Positions 1 through 6,437 of a DNA stretch of 8,249 nucleotides are shown here, piece after piece. The notes beneath the pieces were generated by a model, which saw only the letters and a list, made by a program, of their open reading frames with translations, ran no database searches and was not told where the DNA came from. The stretch is from NCBI GenBank assembly GCA_030147225.1, contig JASLAI010000182.1, forward strand, positions 1-8,249, written 5' to 3'. Each line of letters begins with the position of its first letter. Position 1 is the first letter of the stretch. Both the position numbers and the translations under genes were made by a program. Source of the stretch: Planococcus sp. (in: firmicutes) (GTDB taxonomy: Bacteria; Bacillota; Bacilli; Bacillales_A; Planococcaceae).

Positions 1-1
1 A

Positions 2-1171
2 GAGACAAGAACAATTATTAAATCCACAGTACCGGTTTTAGAACAGCATGGAACGGCGATTACGACTGTATTTTACAAAAATATGCTTGAAGCGCATCCT
101 GAACTTTTAAATATCTTTAATCACGCTAACCAGAAAAAAGGTCGCCAACAGGCTGCATTGGCAAATACGGTTTATGCTGCTGCAGTTCATATTGATAATT
201 TGGAAGCTATTCTTCCGGCAGTTGTGCAAATTGCCAACAAACATGTAAGTTTGGGGATCAAACCGGAACATTATCCGATTGTTGGGGAATATTTGTTGAA
301 AGCGATAAAAGAAGTATTAGGCGATGCAGCAACTGATGACATCATCAATGCTTGGGCAGAAGCTTATGGTGTAATCGCAGATGCCTTTATCGGCGTTGAA
401 AAAGACATGTATGAAAAAATGGAAGCGCAGGAAAATGGCTGGAGCTTCTTTAAAGACTTCACTATCGTCCGCAAAGAGAAAGAAAGCGAAAACATCACTT
501 CTTTCTATTTGAAACCAGTAGACGGCAAAAATGTTCCTGTTTATCGGCCAGGTCAATACATTTCTGTACGCATGTCAATACCGGGCGAACAGTACTTATT
601 CAATCGCCAGTATAGTCTTTCTCAAGCAGCACAGGAAGATGAGTTCCGTATTTCCGTAAAACGAGATGCAGATAATGACCCAAACGGCCGCGTATCTGTT
701 TACCTTCATGATGAAATGAACGTCGGCGACCGCTTTGAAGTCAGTGCACCTGCAGGTGAATTTGTTCTCGACGCTGAAAAAGACACACCTGTGGCTTTTA
801 TCAGCGGCGGTGTCGGCATTACGCCTATGATGAGCATGTTCGAAACAGTTGCCACCTTGACGCCGGAACGTCCGACAGTCTTCCTTCACGCTGCGCGCAA
901 TGAGTCTCTGCACGCCTTCGATAAGGATATTCAGAAATACGTTGCGGTTATGGACAATGCAAGCTACAAAACGCTTTATTCCGATCAACCTCAAGGCTAT
1001 ATTACACGGGCAGTTCTGGAACAATACATCGATGTCACAGGAGATGTCTATGTGTGCGGTCCTGTACCTTTCATGGAAACCATCATTCAGGAACTGCGTG
1101 CACTCGGTATAAAAGAAGAACAGATTCATTTCGAGTTCTTCGGTCCTGCCGTTGCTCTTCAAACCGTATAA
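2..1171 (+). CDS. hmp: Flavohaemoglobin (nitric oxide dioxygenase), 5'-truncated by the window edge
   Basis: Cytoplasmic enzyme that uses O2 and NAD(P)H to oxidise NO to nitrate. The reading frame is open from base 2, and residues encoded before the first ATG (base 83) match the globin N-terminus, so that ATG is internal. About 389 residues are visible; against my recollection of E. coli Hmp only about four are missing, so the true start lies just outside the window. In visible numbering the globin domain (about 1-140) has distal Tyr25 (B10), Gln49 (E7), proximal haem His81 (F8) and Tyr91. The FAD domain follows with the RQYSLS motif, then the NAD-binding domain with GGVGITPMM and a C-terminal FEFFGPA. 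All key residues are intact. The promoter is outside the window. The gene converges on the leftward iron-permease gene with a terminator between them. Identification is firm. Confidence 0.96.
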   Translation, partial: ETRTIIKSTVPVLEQHGTAITTVFYKNMLEAHPELLNIFNHANQKKGRQQAALANTVYAAAVHIDNLEAILPAVVQIANKHVSLGIKPEHYPIVGEYLLKAIKEVLGDAATDDIINAWAEAYGVIADAFIGVEKDMYEKMEAQENGWSFFKDFTIVRKEKESENITSFYLKPVDGKNVPVYRPGQYISVRMSIPGEQYLFNRQYSLSQAAQEDEFRISVKRDADNDPNGRVSVYLHDEMNVGDRFEVSAPAGEFVLDAEKDTPVAFISGGVGITPMMSMFETVATLTPERPTVFLHAARNESLHAFDKDIQKYVAVMDNASYKTLYSDQPQGYITRAVLEQYIDVTGDVYVCGPVPFMETIIQELRALGIKEEQIHFEFFGPAVALQTV

Positions 1172-1231
1172 TTTCTTTAATGCTCGCCGCTTGCTGATAA
1201 CTTTTGTACGAAGTTTGCCGCTAAAAAAATA

Positions 1232-1262
1232 GAAAGGACCCGCCATTCCGGCAGGTCCTTTC
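1232..1262. terminator. Hairpin terminator between hmp and the permease gene
   Basis: A 9-bp perfect stem (1232-1240 with 1254-1262) continues after one C/A mismatch into 3 more GC pairs around a 5-base loop (1245-1249). On the minus strand the stem is followed by a run of seven T (complement of 1223-1229), a classic intrinsic terminator for the leftward permease operon. On the plus strand the tail is T-rich but broken (TCGTCGTTTATTTC), so it probably also ends hmp transcription, less efficiently. Confidence 0.88.
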
Positions 1263-1267
1263 GTCGT

Positions 1268-3229
1268 TTATTTCATTTTTCTAAGCAAATAAAGCAGATA
1301 CGGTGTTCCGATTAAAGCGACGACCAAGCCGCTTGGGATATCTTTCGGTGCAATCAAAATACGCCCGACAAAGTCGGCGGTGACCAGCAGCAGTCCGCCT
1401 AGCAAACCGGAGGCCAGCATCAGCGGCAGATGCCGGAAGCCGACAAGACGACGGGCAATATGCGGCGCCACCAGTCCGACAAACCCGATAGTACCGACAA
1501 TTGATACAGCCACCGTTGAAATGGCGACACCGATAATCAATGCCCACACACGCGTTGAACGAATATTTAATCCCAATCCTGCAGCCACATCGTCTCCAAA
1601 AGTCAGCGTATCCAAACTGCGTGTCAGATAAATAGCCGGCCAAATGAAGATGGCCAATAGGATCAGTGAAAATTGAACATCCTCCCATGTCTTGCCGTAT
1701 GTGCTTCCTGACAGCCAAACTAAGGCACTTGCCACTGCCAGCTTCGCTTTGACAATAAACACCTGTGTTGCCGCCGAACCGAATGCCGAAATGGCAATAC
1801 CCATTAAAGCAACTAACATTGGCTGGAAGTTATTCTTCCAGGCCGTCACCAAGATGATGCCGAGCGCCAACGCTGCACCTACGGTTGCACCGATCGGCAT
1901 AAATTCGGGCGGTATGGAAGGAAACAGAACAAGCAGCAGCATCGCTCCTGCTCCCGCCATTGAAGTAACACCCAGTACACTGGCATCTGCCAATGGATTA
2001 CGCAGTACACCTTGGAGAATGACACCGGTGATCGCCAGCATGACTCCCACAATAAAGGAAGTTAAGACCCGGGGCACCCGAAAATTCCAAACTACCGTTT
2101 CCGTCCAGGCAAATGTCCAGGCAGTGCCATTAAAGCTCAGTGCCATAATGGTAATCCCTGCGATGATGACCAATAATATAGGAACGATTAGCTTTAATCT
2201 GACAGGTTTTGTTGTGCCACCCATTTGACGCTCTCCGCGTTTTATGGATTTAGCCGTCCGCCATGCCAGATACAAAAGCCAGGGACCTCCTACCAATGCC
2301 GTCATGGCACCGACCGGTACCTCCTGTCCAGGCTGGATTAATCGGCCCAGCACATCCGCACCAATCAAAAAGACACTTCCCCATATAAAGGAATGTATAA
2401 AAATCTGAAGATGTCCTCTAATTCCCATCATGCGGACTATATGTGGCGCCATCAGTCCAATAAAGCCAATTGGCCCGACCACACTGACGGTAGCAGCCGC
2501 TAAGACTATGGCAACTCCCCAAGCCGCCAGTTTGACCAAACGCACATTTTGGCCTAACGAAGATGCGATATCTTCCCCCAATGATAAAATATCCATTGGT
2601 TTTGCCAGCAATAATGCCAACAGAAACATCAGAAGAATAACGGGAGCCGCAAATTTGACGCCTTCCCAATTTAATTGGACCAAAGTTCCGGATCCCCACA
2701 AGAACAGTCCGTTTGTCTGATTTTCAAATAGTAATTGCAGTGCTCCCGTGATGGAAGCAAACAACAGCGAGATGATCATGCCTGTCAATGCTACACGGAC
2801 AGGCTCCATTTGCTTACCCGCGAGGCCGACAACCAATAATGAAGAAAGCACAGCCCCTAAAAGAGCTGTAACAAACGGAAGAGCCCCAATCAATCCTGGA
2901 AAAAATATTGTGGAAAGAACTACGAAAAAAAAGGCGCCCGCATTAATTCCCAATGTACCTGGAGAAGCCAAAGGATTGTTCGTCAAGGTTTGCAGGACAG
3001 CACCCGAAACCGCTAAAGCGCCTCCCGCCAACAAACCCATGGCAAGACGCGGCAAGCGGAAAGAGACTACAATATCTTGAATACGCCCTTCTGCCCAAAC
3101 GCCTGTCAGTAGTTCCGAAACCGTATAATCGGCCTGACCTTGCGTCAAATGAATTGCAGATAACACAAGAAGCAGGAAAAAGCCCGCTGTCAAAGAGACA
3201 GTGGACTTGTTGAATAGTTTTCGGAGCAT
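1268..3229 (-). CDS. Fused double-length FecCD-family iron-siderophore ABC permease (FhuB-like)
   Basis: Membrane channel of a ferric-siderophore or ferric-citrate importer. At 653 residues it is about twice the usual 320-350 residue FecCD permease, and the two halves are homologous. Half one (about 1-335) has RLPR at 58-61, NPLASPGTLG at 85-94 and GPIGFIGLMAPH at 252-263. Half two (about 343-653) repeats these as RVPR 384-387, NPLADASVLG 411-420 and GTIGFVGLVAPH 579-590. The GxIGFxGLxAPH motifs are the family's cytoplasmic loops that contact the ATPase. A basic hydrophilic linker (about 325-345) joins the halves. One polypeptide can therefore replace a heterodimer, as E. coli FhuB does. The start ATG overlaps the stop of the binding-protein gene (TAATG) and has only a weak Shine-Dalgarno sequence, which suggests translational coupling. 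Substrate is not determinable from this protein alone. Confidence 0.95.
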   Translation of the reverse strand: MLRKLFNKSTVSLTAGFFLLLVLSAIHLTQGQADYTVSELLTGVWAEGRIQDIVVSFRLPRLAMGLLAGGALAVSGAVLQTLTNNPLASPGTLGINAGAFFFVVLSTIFFPGLIGALPFVTALLGAVLSSLLVVGLAGKQMEPVRVALTGMIISLLFASITGALQLLFENQTNGLFLWGSGTLVQLNWEGVKFAAPVILLMFLLALLLAKPMDILSLGEDIASSLGQNVRLVKLAAWGVAIVLAAATVSVVGPIGFIGLMAPHIVRMMGIRGHLQIFIHSFIWGSVFLIGADVLGRLIQPGQEVPVGAMTALVGGPWLLYLAWRTAKSIKRGERQMGGTTKPVRLKLIVPILLVIIAGITIMALSFNGTAWTFAWTETVVWNFRVPRVLTSFIVGVMLAITGVILQGVLRNPLADASVLGVTSMAGAGAMLLLVLFPSIPPEFMPIGATVGAALALGIILVTAWKNNFQPMLVALMGIAISAFGSAATQVFIVKAKLAVASALVWLSGSTYGKTWEDVQFSLILLAIFIWPAIYLTRSLDTLTFGDDVAAGLGLNIRSTRVWALIIGVAISTVAVSIVGTIGFVGLVAPHIARRLVGFRHLPLMLASGLLGGLLLVTADFVGRILIAPKDIPSGLVVALIGTPYLLYLLRKMK

Positions 3230-4206
3230 TAGTCAGTCACCAGCACATCGGTGATTTGGTTCATCAATGTTTCAGCAGACAACGGACCTCCATACAGCCA
3301 GGTATCTGAGCCTAAATCATACGTACGCCCTTCTTTAACGAACGCCAGGTTTTCCCATACCGGGTTTCCATTGAGCTGATTTTCATAAATATTATCTTCA
3401 TCCGGGACTGTGTAAAGGTAGTTGGCATCTTCATATTTCACAAGTCCCTCTACATTGAATGTGCTCGATCCAAAAATTTCGAATTGATCTGGCTGATGGA
3501 CATTGTTTAAGCCAATGCGCTCCAAAATGATGGAAGCCATCGAATTCGGAGTGAAGACCCGAATTTCAGGAGCTTGTTCGCCCGAATAAGCAAGCGTTAG
3601 GATAACGTCTTTTGTTTTTAAATCAGCCGCTTCAATTTCAGCCGCTTTTTCTTCGTATTGCGTTTCGAGATCAGCCAAGACTTTTTCGCCTTCTGAAGTC
3701 TTGTCTACTGCTTTAGCAATTTCAAGGAAAGTTGTTTCCATTTCCTGATACAAATCGATGCTCTCATCTTCCGGATAAGGATTGAAGATTACTGTTGGAG
3801 CAATCGTTTCCAATTGTTCAATCATAGCATCATGCCGGAAACTTACACCGATAATTAAATCCGGCTCCAATGCAGCAATCGCTTCAAGGTTCGGTTCCTG
3901 GCGGCCACCGACATCGGCAACGGTTTCGTCTAATTGCGGTTCAATATTCACGTAATCTTCATAAGCCTCAATATCAGCCATTCCTGCCGGTTGCACGCCT
4001 ACTGCCAAAAGATCTTCTGCATAAGTCCATTCCAGAACCACCACTTTTTTGGCTGGCCCATCTAATGTCACTTCACCGTTGGTACCTTGGATTGTTACAG
4101 GTTCTGATTCTTCCGCTGGCGCCGCTGTTTCTTCTTCAGTTGATGAACATGCTGCTAATATAAGTAAAAGTAAAGCTGTTATTGCCAGTAATAATCGCTT
4201 TTTCAT
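3229..4206 (-). CDS. Iron-siderophore/ferric-citrate ABC transporter binding lipoprotein (FecB/FhuD-like)
   Basis: Extracellular lipid-anchored receptor that delivers an Fe(III) chelate to the adjacent permease. The N-terminus is a lipoprotein signal: MKKR, a Leu-rich core, then lipobox LAAC with the lipidated Cys at residue 20, followed by a Glu/Ala-rich linker (about 21-36). The rest is a class III periplasmic-binding-protein fold with VVVLEWTYAEDLLAVGV (55-71), LEAIAALEPDLIIG (107-120) and Arg124-His125. These resemble FecB and B. subtilis YfmC more than FhuD in my recollection, so citrate or a carboxylate/hydroxamate siderophore is a reasonable but unproven ligand. I chose the ATG at 4206 (325 aa) because GGGGGA (4214-4219) sits 7 bases upstream; the longer ATG at 4221 adds only MGDNR, lacks a Shine-Dalgarno sequence and would place that element inside the gene. 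It is the first gene of the leftward Fur-controlled operon. Confidence 0.93.
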   Translation of the reverse strand: MKKRLLLAITALLLLILAACSSTEEETAAPAEESEPVTIQGTNGEVTLDGPAKKVVVLEWTYAEDLLAVGVQPAGMADIEAYEDYVNIEPQLDETVADVGGRQEPNLEAIAALEPDLIIGVSFRHDAMIEQLETIAPTVIFNPYPEDESIDLYQEMETTFLEIAKAVDKTSEGEKVLADLETQYEEKAAEIEAADLKTKDVILTLAYSGEQAPEIRVFTPNSMASIILERIGLNNVHQPDQFEIFGSSTFNVEGLVKYEDANYLYTVPDEDNIYENQLNGNPVWENLAFVKEGRTYDLGSDTWLYGGPLSAETLMNQITDVLVTD

Positions 4207-4227
4207 CCTATTGTCCCCCATAATGTT

Positions 4228-4242
4228 TGATAATGATTCTCA
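4228..4242. promoter_or_regulatory. Fur box for the leftward operon
   Basis: TGATAATGATTCTCA matches the Bacillus 7-1-7 consensus TGATAATNATTATCA at 13 of 14 defined positions. It lies just downstream of the predicted leftward transcription start (about 4246) and upstream of the lipoprotein gene, where bound Fe-Fur would block initiation. Repression in iron-replete cells is the expected outcome. Confidence 0.88.
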
Positions 4243-4252
4243 ATACGTTTTC

Positions 4253-4281
4253 ATTTTAGGTCTATCTGTCACATTTGTAAA
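4253..4281 (-). promoter_or_regulatory. Sigma-A promoter of the binding-protein/permease operon
   Basis: Reading the minus strand, TTTACA (complement of 4276-4281) is followed after exactly 17 bases by TAAAAT (complement of 4253-4258); each hexamer has one mismatch to consensus. Predicted transcription starts near 4246, giving a leader of about 40 bases to the ATG at 4206. The Fur box at 4228-4242 overlaps the initially transcribed region. Confidence 0.75.
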
Positions 4282-4301
4282 GCATTTTCTAGAAAACGTA
4301 G

Positions 4302-4316
4302 TGAAAATTGTTCTCA
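4302..4316. promoter_or_regulatory. Second Fur-like box, overlapping the rightward promoter
   Basis: TGAAAATTGTTCTCA matches the 7-1-7 Fur consensus at 11 of 14 defined positions. It covers the candidate -35 element of the ATPase promoter. It is weaker than the site at 4228-4242, but its position over the promoter makes a Fur role plausible. Confidence 0.6.
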
Positions 4317-4340
4317 TTTAATAAGAATTTATGCTATAGT
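4311..4340 (+). promoter_or_regulatory. Extended -10 promoter of the ATPase/reductase operon
   Basis: A TATAGT -10 box (4335-4340) is preceded by TGC at 4332-4334, the extended -10 TGN element, with a modest -35 candidate TTCTCA (4311-4316) 18 bases upstream. Transcription would start near 4347, giving a leader of about 53 bases. The -35 is poor, but the extended -10 can compensate. Confidence 0.55.
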
Positions 4341-4342
4341 TA

Positions 4343-4378
4343 CGATAATGAAAATCCTATCAATGATAATTATAGTTA
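4343..4378. promoter_or_regulatory. Degenerate Fur-like GATAAT repeats in the ATPase leader
   Basis: Two further GATAAT hexamers occur here: CGATAATGAAAATCC (4343-4357, 10 of 14 positions) and TGATAATTATAGTTA (4364-4378, 11 of 14). They lie at and downstream of the predicted rightward transcription start. Each alone is weak in an AT-rich stretch. Together with 4302-4316 they could make a multi-dimer Fur site for the rightward arm. Confidence 0.35.
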
Positions 4379-4399
4379 AAGATATGGAGGAATTGCATA

Positions 4400-5230
4400 A
4401 TGACAATAGCCGTCAAAACTAACGACTTGTCAATTGGATATACTGATAACTTACTTTTTGAAAACCTAAACTTATCGATTCCGCGCGGTGAAATTTCGGT
4501 ATTTGTTGGCAGCAACGGCTGCGGCAAATCTACTCTTCTTCGCTCAATTGCGCGTTTACTTAAACCTCAAGAAGGTTCTATATTATTGGAAGGCAAAGAA
4601 GTTCATCAAATGTCTTCTCGAGAAGTCGCGAAAAAAATGGGCATCCTCCCCCAATCTCCTGTTTCTCCAGAAGGACTGACGGTTCACGATTTAGTCAAGC
4701 AAGGTCGCTATCCACACCAATCCTGGCTAAAGCGCTGGACTGAAGAAGATACGGAAAAAGTGGAAGCCGCTATGAAAGCAACACGCGTCGACGAATTTCG
4801 TGATAAGCCTGTAGATGAATTATCAGGTGGCCAAAGACAGCGCGCCTGGATCGCTATGACTCTTGCCCAGGATACTGAAATTATTCTATTGGATGAACCG
4901 ACAACTTATTTAGATATGACGCATCAAATTGAAATTTTGGATTTGCTGTTTGAATTGAACGAAACTCAAGGACGCACAATCATTATGGTTCTGCACGACT
5001 TGAACTTAGCATCCCGTTATGCTCATAACATTATTGCCATTAAAGATGGTGATGTGTTCGGGCAGGGAACTCCTGAAAATGTCATCAATTGTGATTTGGT
5101 CCGTTCTGTATTCGGCATGGAATGCCAAGTTTCAAAGGATCCGTTATTCGGTACACCTCATTGTGTTCCATTCGGCAGAGGACGCTGCATCATTCCTGAA
5201 ATCAGACAGGTATTGAGCGGCGCGCAATAA
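4400..5230 (+). CDS. Iron-siderophore ABC transporter ATP-binding protein (FecE/FhuC family)
   Basis: Cytoplasmic ATPase that powers the divergently encoded fused permease. All catalytic elements are intact in the 276-residue protein: Walker A GSNGCGKST (37-45), Q-loop Gln85, signature LSGGQ (141-145), Walker B IILLDE ending in catalytic Glu166, and H-loop His199. Length is normal for the family. The C-terminal region has GTPHCVPFG (251-259), a variant of a motif I recall from siderophore ATPases, and three cysteines (242, 255, 263). The start has GGAGG at 4386-4390, nine bases upstream. Its stop overlaps the next gene's ATG as TAATG, coupling it to the reductase. No permease lies on this arm, so the partner is almost certainly the double permease across the shared promoter region. 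Confidence 0.95.
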   Translation: MTIAVKTNDLSIGYTDNLLFENLNLSIPRGEISVFVGSNGCGKSTLLRSIARLLKPQEGSILLEGKEVHQMSSREVAKKMGILPQSPVSPEGLTVHDLVKQGRYPHQSWLKRWTEEDTEKVEAAMKATRVDEFRDKPVDELSGGQRQRAWIAMTLAQDTEIILLDEPTTYLDMTHQIEILDLLFELNETQGRTIIMVLHDLNLASRYAHNIIAIKDGDVFGQGTPENVINCDLVRSVFGMECQVSKDPLFGTPHCVPFGRGRCIIPEIRQVLSGAQ

Positions 5231-5874
5231 TGGAGAAACTGGAACTTTTTCAAGTGCATCTTCAACCGAATGCCGATGGATTCATGGCCTTATCCGAAAG
5301 CATGGATAGCCGTAGTCTTGAACTGATCGAGAAAGTCATCCGCCAATCCGGAGCACCAACTGAGGCTGTCGCATCGTCGATCTTCATGCGGCGCTTCGGG
5401 TTTTTTATTTCCGCTCAACTGTATTTATTGGCCCATCAACAAATTTGGGCAGGTCCACTTAGTGAAGTTTATTTGACTGAAGCCGAGTATGGCATCGCTT
5501 TTGAAATGGATGAAAAATGGCTAAGGCCACGCCAGGAAGGCGATTTGGAACTAATATTGAAAGAATACGCAATGCCTGTAGTGGAAGCTTTTCGAAAAGT
5601 CGGCCCTATCTCTAAACTGGTACTCTGGGAAAACATTTGGGGCTATGTAAATTGGATGTACAGCATGGAAGAGTCATTTCAGGCCCAGCGGGACATTGAA
5701 ACTTTGCTGACGGACGCATTTTGGCAGCCAGAAATGCGCAAATCGCATTTCAAGCAGTTTCTAGGCGGTTGCAGTCTGGAACAATCAAAAGCTGAATACA
5801 AACGCATCACCTGCTGTCTATATAAAGAATTGCCTGAAACAGATAAATGCCCTTACTGCCCTTTACGAAAATAA
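5230..5874 (+). CDS. FhuF-like [2Fe-2S] ferric-siderophore reductase, first copy
   Basis: Probable cytoplasmic reductase that converts imported Fe(III)-chelate to Fe(II), releasing iron. The hallmark is the C-terminal CC-x10-C-x2-C motif (Cys195, Cys196, Cys207, Cys210 of 214), the [2Fe-2S] ligand pattern of E. coli FhuF. The upstream part is helical and aromatic-rich with the block LWENIWGYVNWMY (132-144), which is shared in degenerate form with the second copy. Another cysteine is at 181. The ATG overlaps the ATPase stop by one base (TAATG) with only a weak Shine-Dalgarno sequence (GAGCGG), so it is likely translated by coupling. Related Gram-positive proteins include the B. halodurans ferric citrate and hydroxamate reductase (FchR), recalled from the literature. 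Function is inferred from motif and operon; the substrate is unknown. Confidence 0.88.
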   Translation: MEKLELFQVHLQPNADGFMALSESMDSRSLELIEKVIRQSGAPTEAVASSIFMRRFGFFISAQLYLLAHQQIWAGPLSEVYLTEAEYGIAFEMDEKWLRPRQEGDLELILKEYAMPVVEAFRKVGPISKLVLWENIWGYVNWMYSMEESFQAQRDIETLLTDAFWQPEMRKSHFKQFLGGCSLEQSKAEYKRITCCLYKELPETDKCPYCPLRK

Positions 5875-5902
5875 AACGCCCTGCTATTATGCAGGGCGTT
5901 TT
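5873..5902. terminator. Bidirectional terminator between reductase 1 and the VOC gene
   Basis: An 8-bp GC-rich stem (5877-5884 with 5891-5898, CGCCCTGC/GCAGGGCG) is extended by four A-T pairs (5873-5876 with 5899-5902) around the 6-base loop TATTAT. It starts inside the reductase TAA stop. A T-run follows on the plus strand (TTTTTGTTTC) and also on the minus strand (complement of the A-rich 5868-5876), so it can end both converging genes. Confidence 0.92.
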
Positions 5903-5931
5903 TGTTTCGATGAACAATACTATCGAACCGG

Positions 5932-6294
5932 TTATTTGAGGAATTCCAACCGGTTGCCAAATGGATCAAAAACAAAAAAGCGTTCGACTCCTGGGATGCT
6001 GTCATCTTCTTTTACTATGATTCCGTTTCTCGACAAATGGTTTTTCAATTCATCGTAACCCGCCACTCGAAAGGCCGGATGTGCTTTTTTCGCTGGCGAG
6101 AAAGCTTCTTCAACACCTACATGCAATTGCTGCCCGCCGAATTTAAACCAAGCGCCCCCTCTTCCTTTTAAAGCCTCCGGTTTTTCAACCTCCTGCATTC
6201 CTAAAACAGTTGAATAAAACTCCCGTGCCGCCTCTTCTTTACCTGAAGGCGCTGCCACCTGTACGTGATCAATGTGTAAAATAGAAAACTCCAT
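5932..6294 (-). CDS. VOC-superfamily (glyoxalase/bleomycin-resistance fold) protein
   Basis: A 120-residue single-domain protein of the vicinal oxygen chelate superfamily, built of two beta-alpha-beta-beta-beta modules that normally dimerise and bind a divalent metal. Candidate ligands fall in the expected strands: His10 (HIDHVQV), His58 (QQLHVGV), His72 (AHPAFRV) and Glu117 (GNRLEFL). The C-terminal FDPFGNRLEF is typical of the family. The start is well supported by AAGGAG (complement of 6302-6307), 7 bases from the ATG. No reaction can be assigned: glyoxalase, dioxygenase, thiol transferase and binding proteins share this fold. It converges on reductase 1 and diverges from reductase 2. No convincing promoter or Fur box was found upstream, so a link to iron is not supported. 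Confidence 0.87.
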   Translation of the reverse strand: MEFSILHIDHVQVAAPSGKEEAAREFYSTVLGMQEVEKPEALKGRGGAWFKFGGQQLHVGVEEAFSPAKKAHPAFRVAGYDELKNHLSRNGIIVKEDDSIPGVERFFVFDPFGNRLEFLK

Positions 6295-6387
6295 ATTCTC
6301 ACTCCTTTTTCTTTAGTGTAGCTAAATTTTAATCAAAAGAATATGTGAATGTTTTTAAGCTTTGCCATAAGTTTATCCAATGACTTT

Positions 6388-6406
6388 GCAAACTTCTCCA
6401 GTTTGC
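6388..6406. repeat. Perfect inverted repeat upstream of reductase 2
   Basis: GCAAACT (6388-6394) and AGTTTGC (6400-6406) are exact reverse complements separated by five bases (TCTCC). The repeat lies in the 143-bp region between the divergent VOC and reductase 2 genes, 32 bases upstream of the proposed CTG start. It overlaps a weak candidate plus-strand promoter, TTGCAA (6386-6391), 17 bases, TAGCAT (6409-6414). It could be a regulator's operator or a small hairpin. It is not a Fur box and no T-run follows. Confidence 0.5.
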
Positions 6407-6422
6407 CGTAGCATAAGCTAAA

Positions 6423-6432
6423 AAGAGGTGAG
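6423..6432 (+). promoter_or_regulatory. Ribosome binding site that sets the CTG start of reductase 2
   Basis: AAGAGGTGAG contains AGGTGA (6426-6431), a six-base match to the anti-Shine-Dalgarno end of 16S rRNA. It is six bases from CTG 6438 but more than 100 bases from the first ATG at 6534. This makes a start near 6438 much more likely than the ATG. Confidence 0.75.
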
Positions 6433-6437
6433 TTAAA

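Noticed and set aside
1172..1231. Possible small RNA or regulatory element after hmp
   Set aside because: Short gap with no structure other than the A-run that forms the tail of the leftward terminator.
596..1246. 216-codon minus-strand open frame over hmp
   Set aside because: Antisense shadow of the well-conserved flavohaemoglobin; Cys/His/Arg-rich translation without a recognisable domain, and it runs through the terminator hairpin.
1692..2228. 178-codon plus-strand open frame inside the permease region
   Set aside because: Antisense of the fused permease; Pro/Ala/Thr-rich translation typical of a shadow frame, no ribosome binding site.
4242..4263. VOC gene as part of the iron locus by analogy with siderophore genes
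   Set aside because: The VOC gene lies elsewhere (5932-6294), is separated by a terminator, is transcribed oppositely and has no Fur box; proximity alone does not support an iron role.
4049..4321. Plus-strand open frame crossing the divergent promoter region
   Set aside because: Antisense to the lipoprotein signal region and running through the Fur box and promoter; no domain or ribosome binding site.
6308..6437. Fur box or strong promoter for the VOC or second reductase gene
   Set aside because: No TGATAAT-type half sites; only weak hexamer pairs such as TTGCAA-17-TAGCAT, noted under the inverted repeat.
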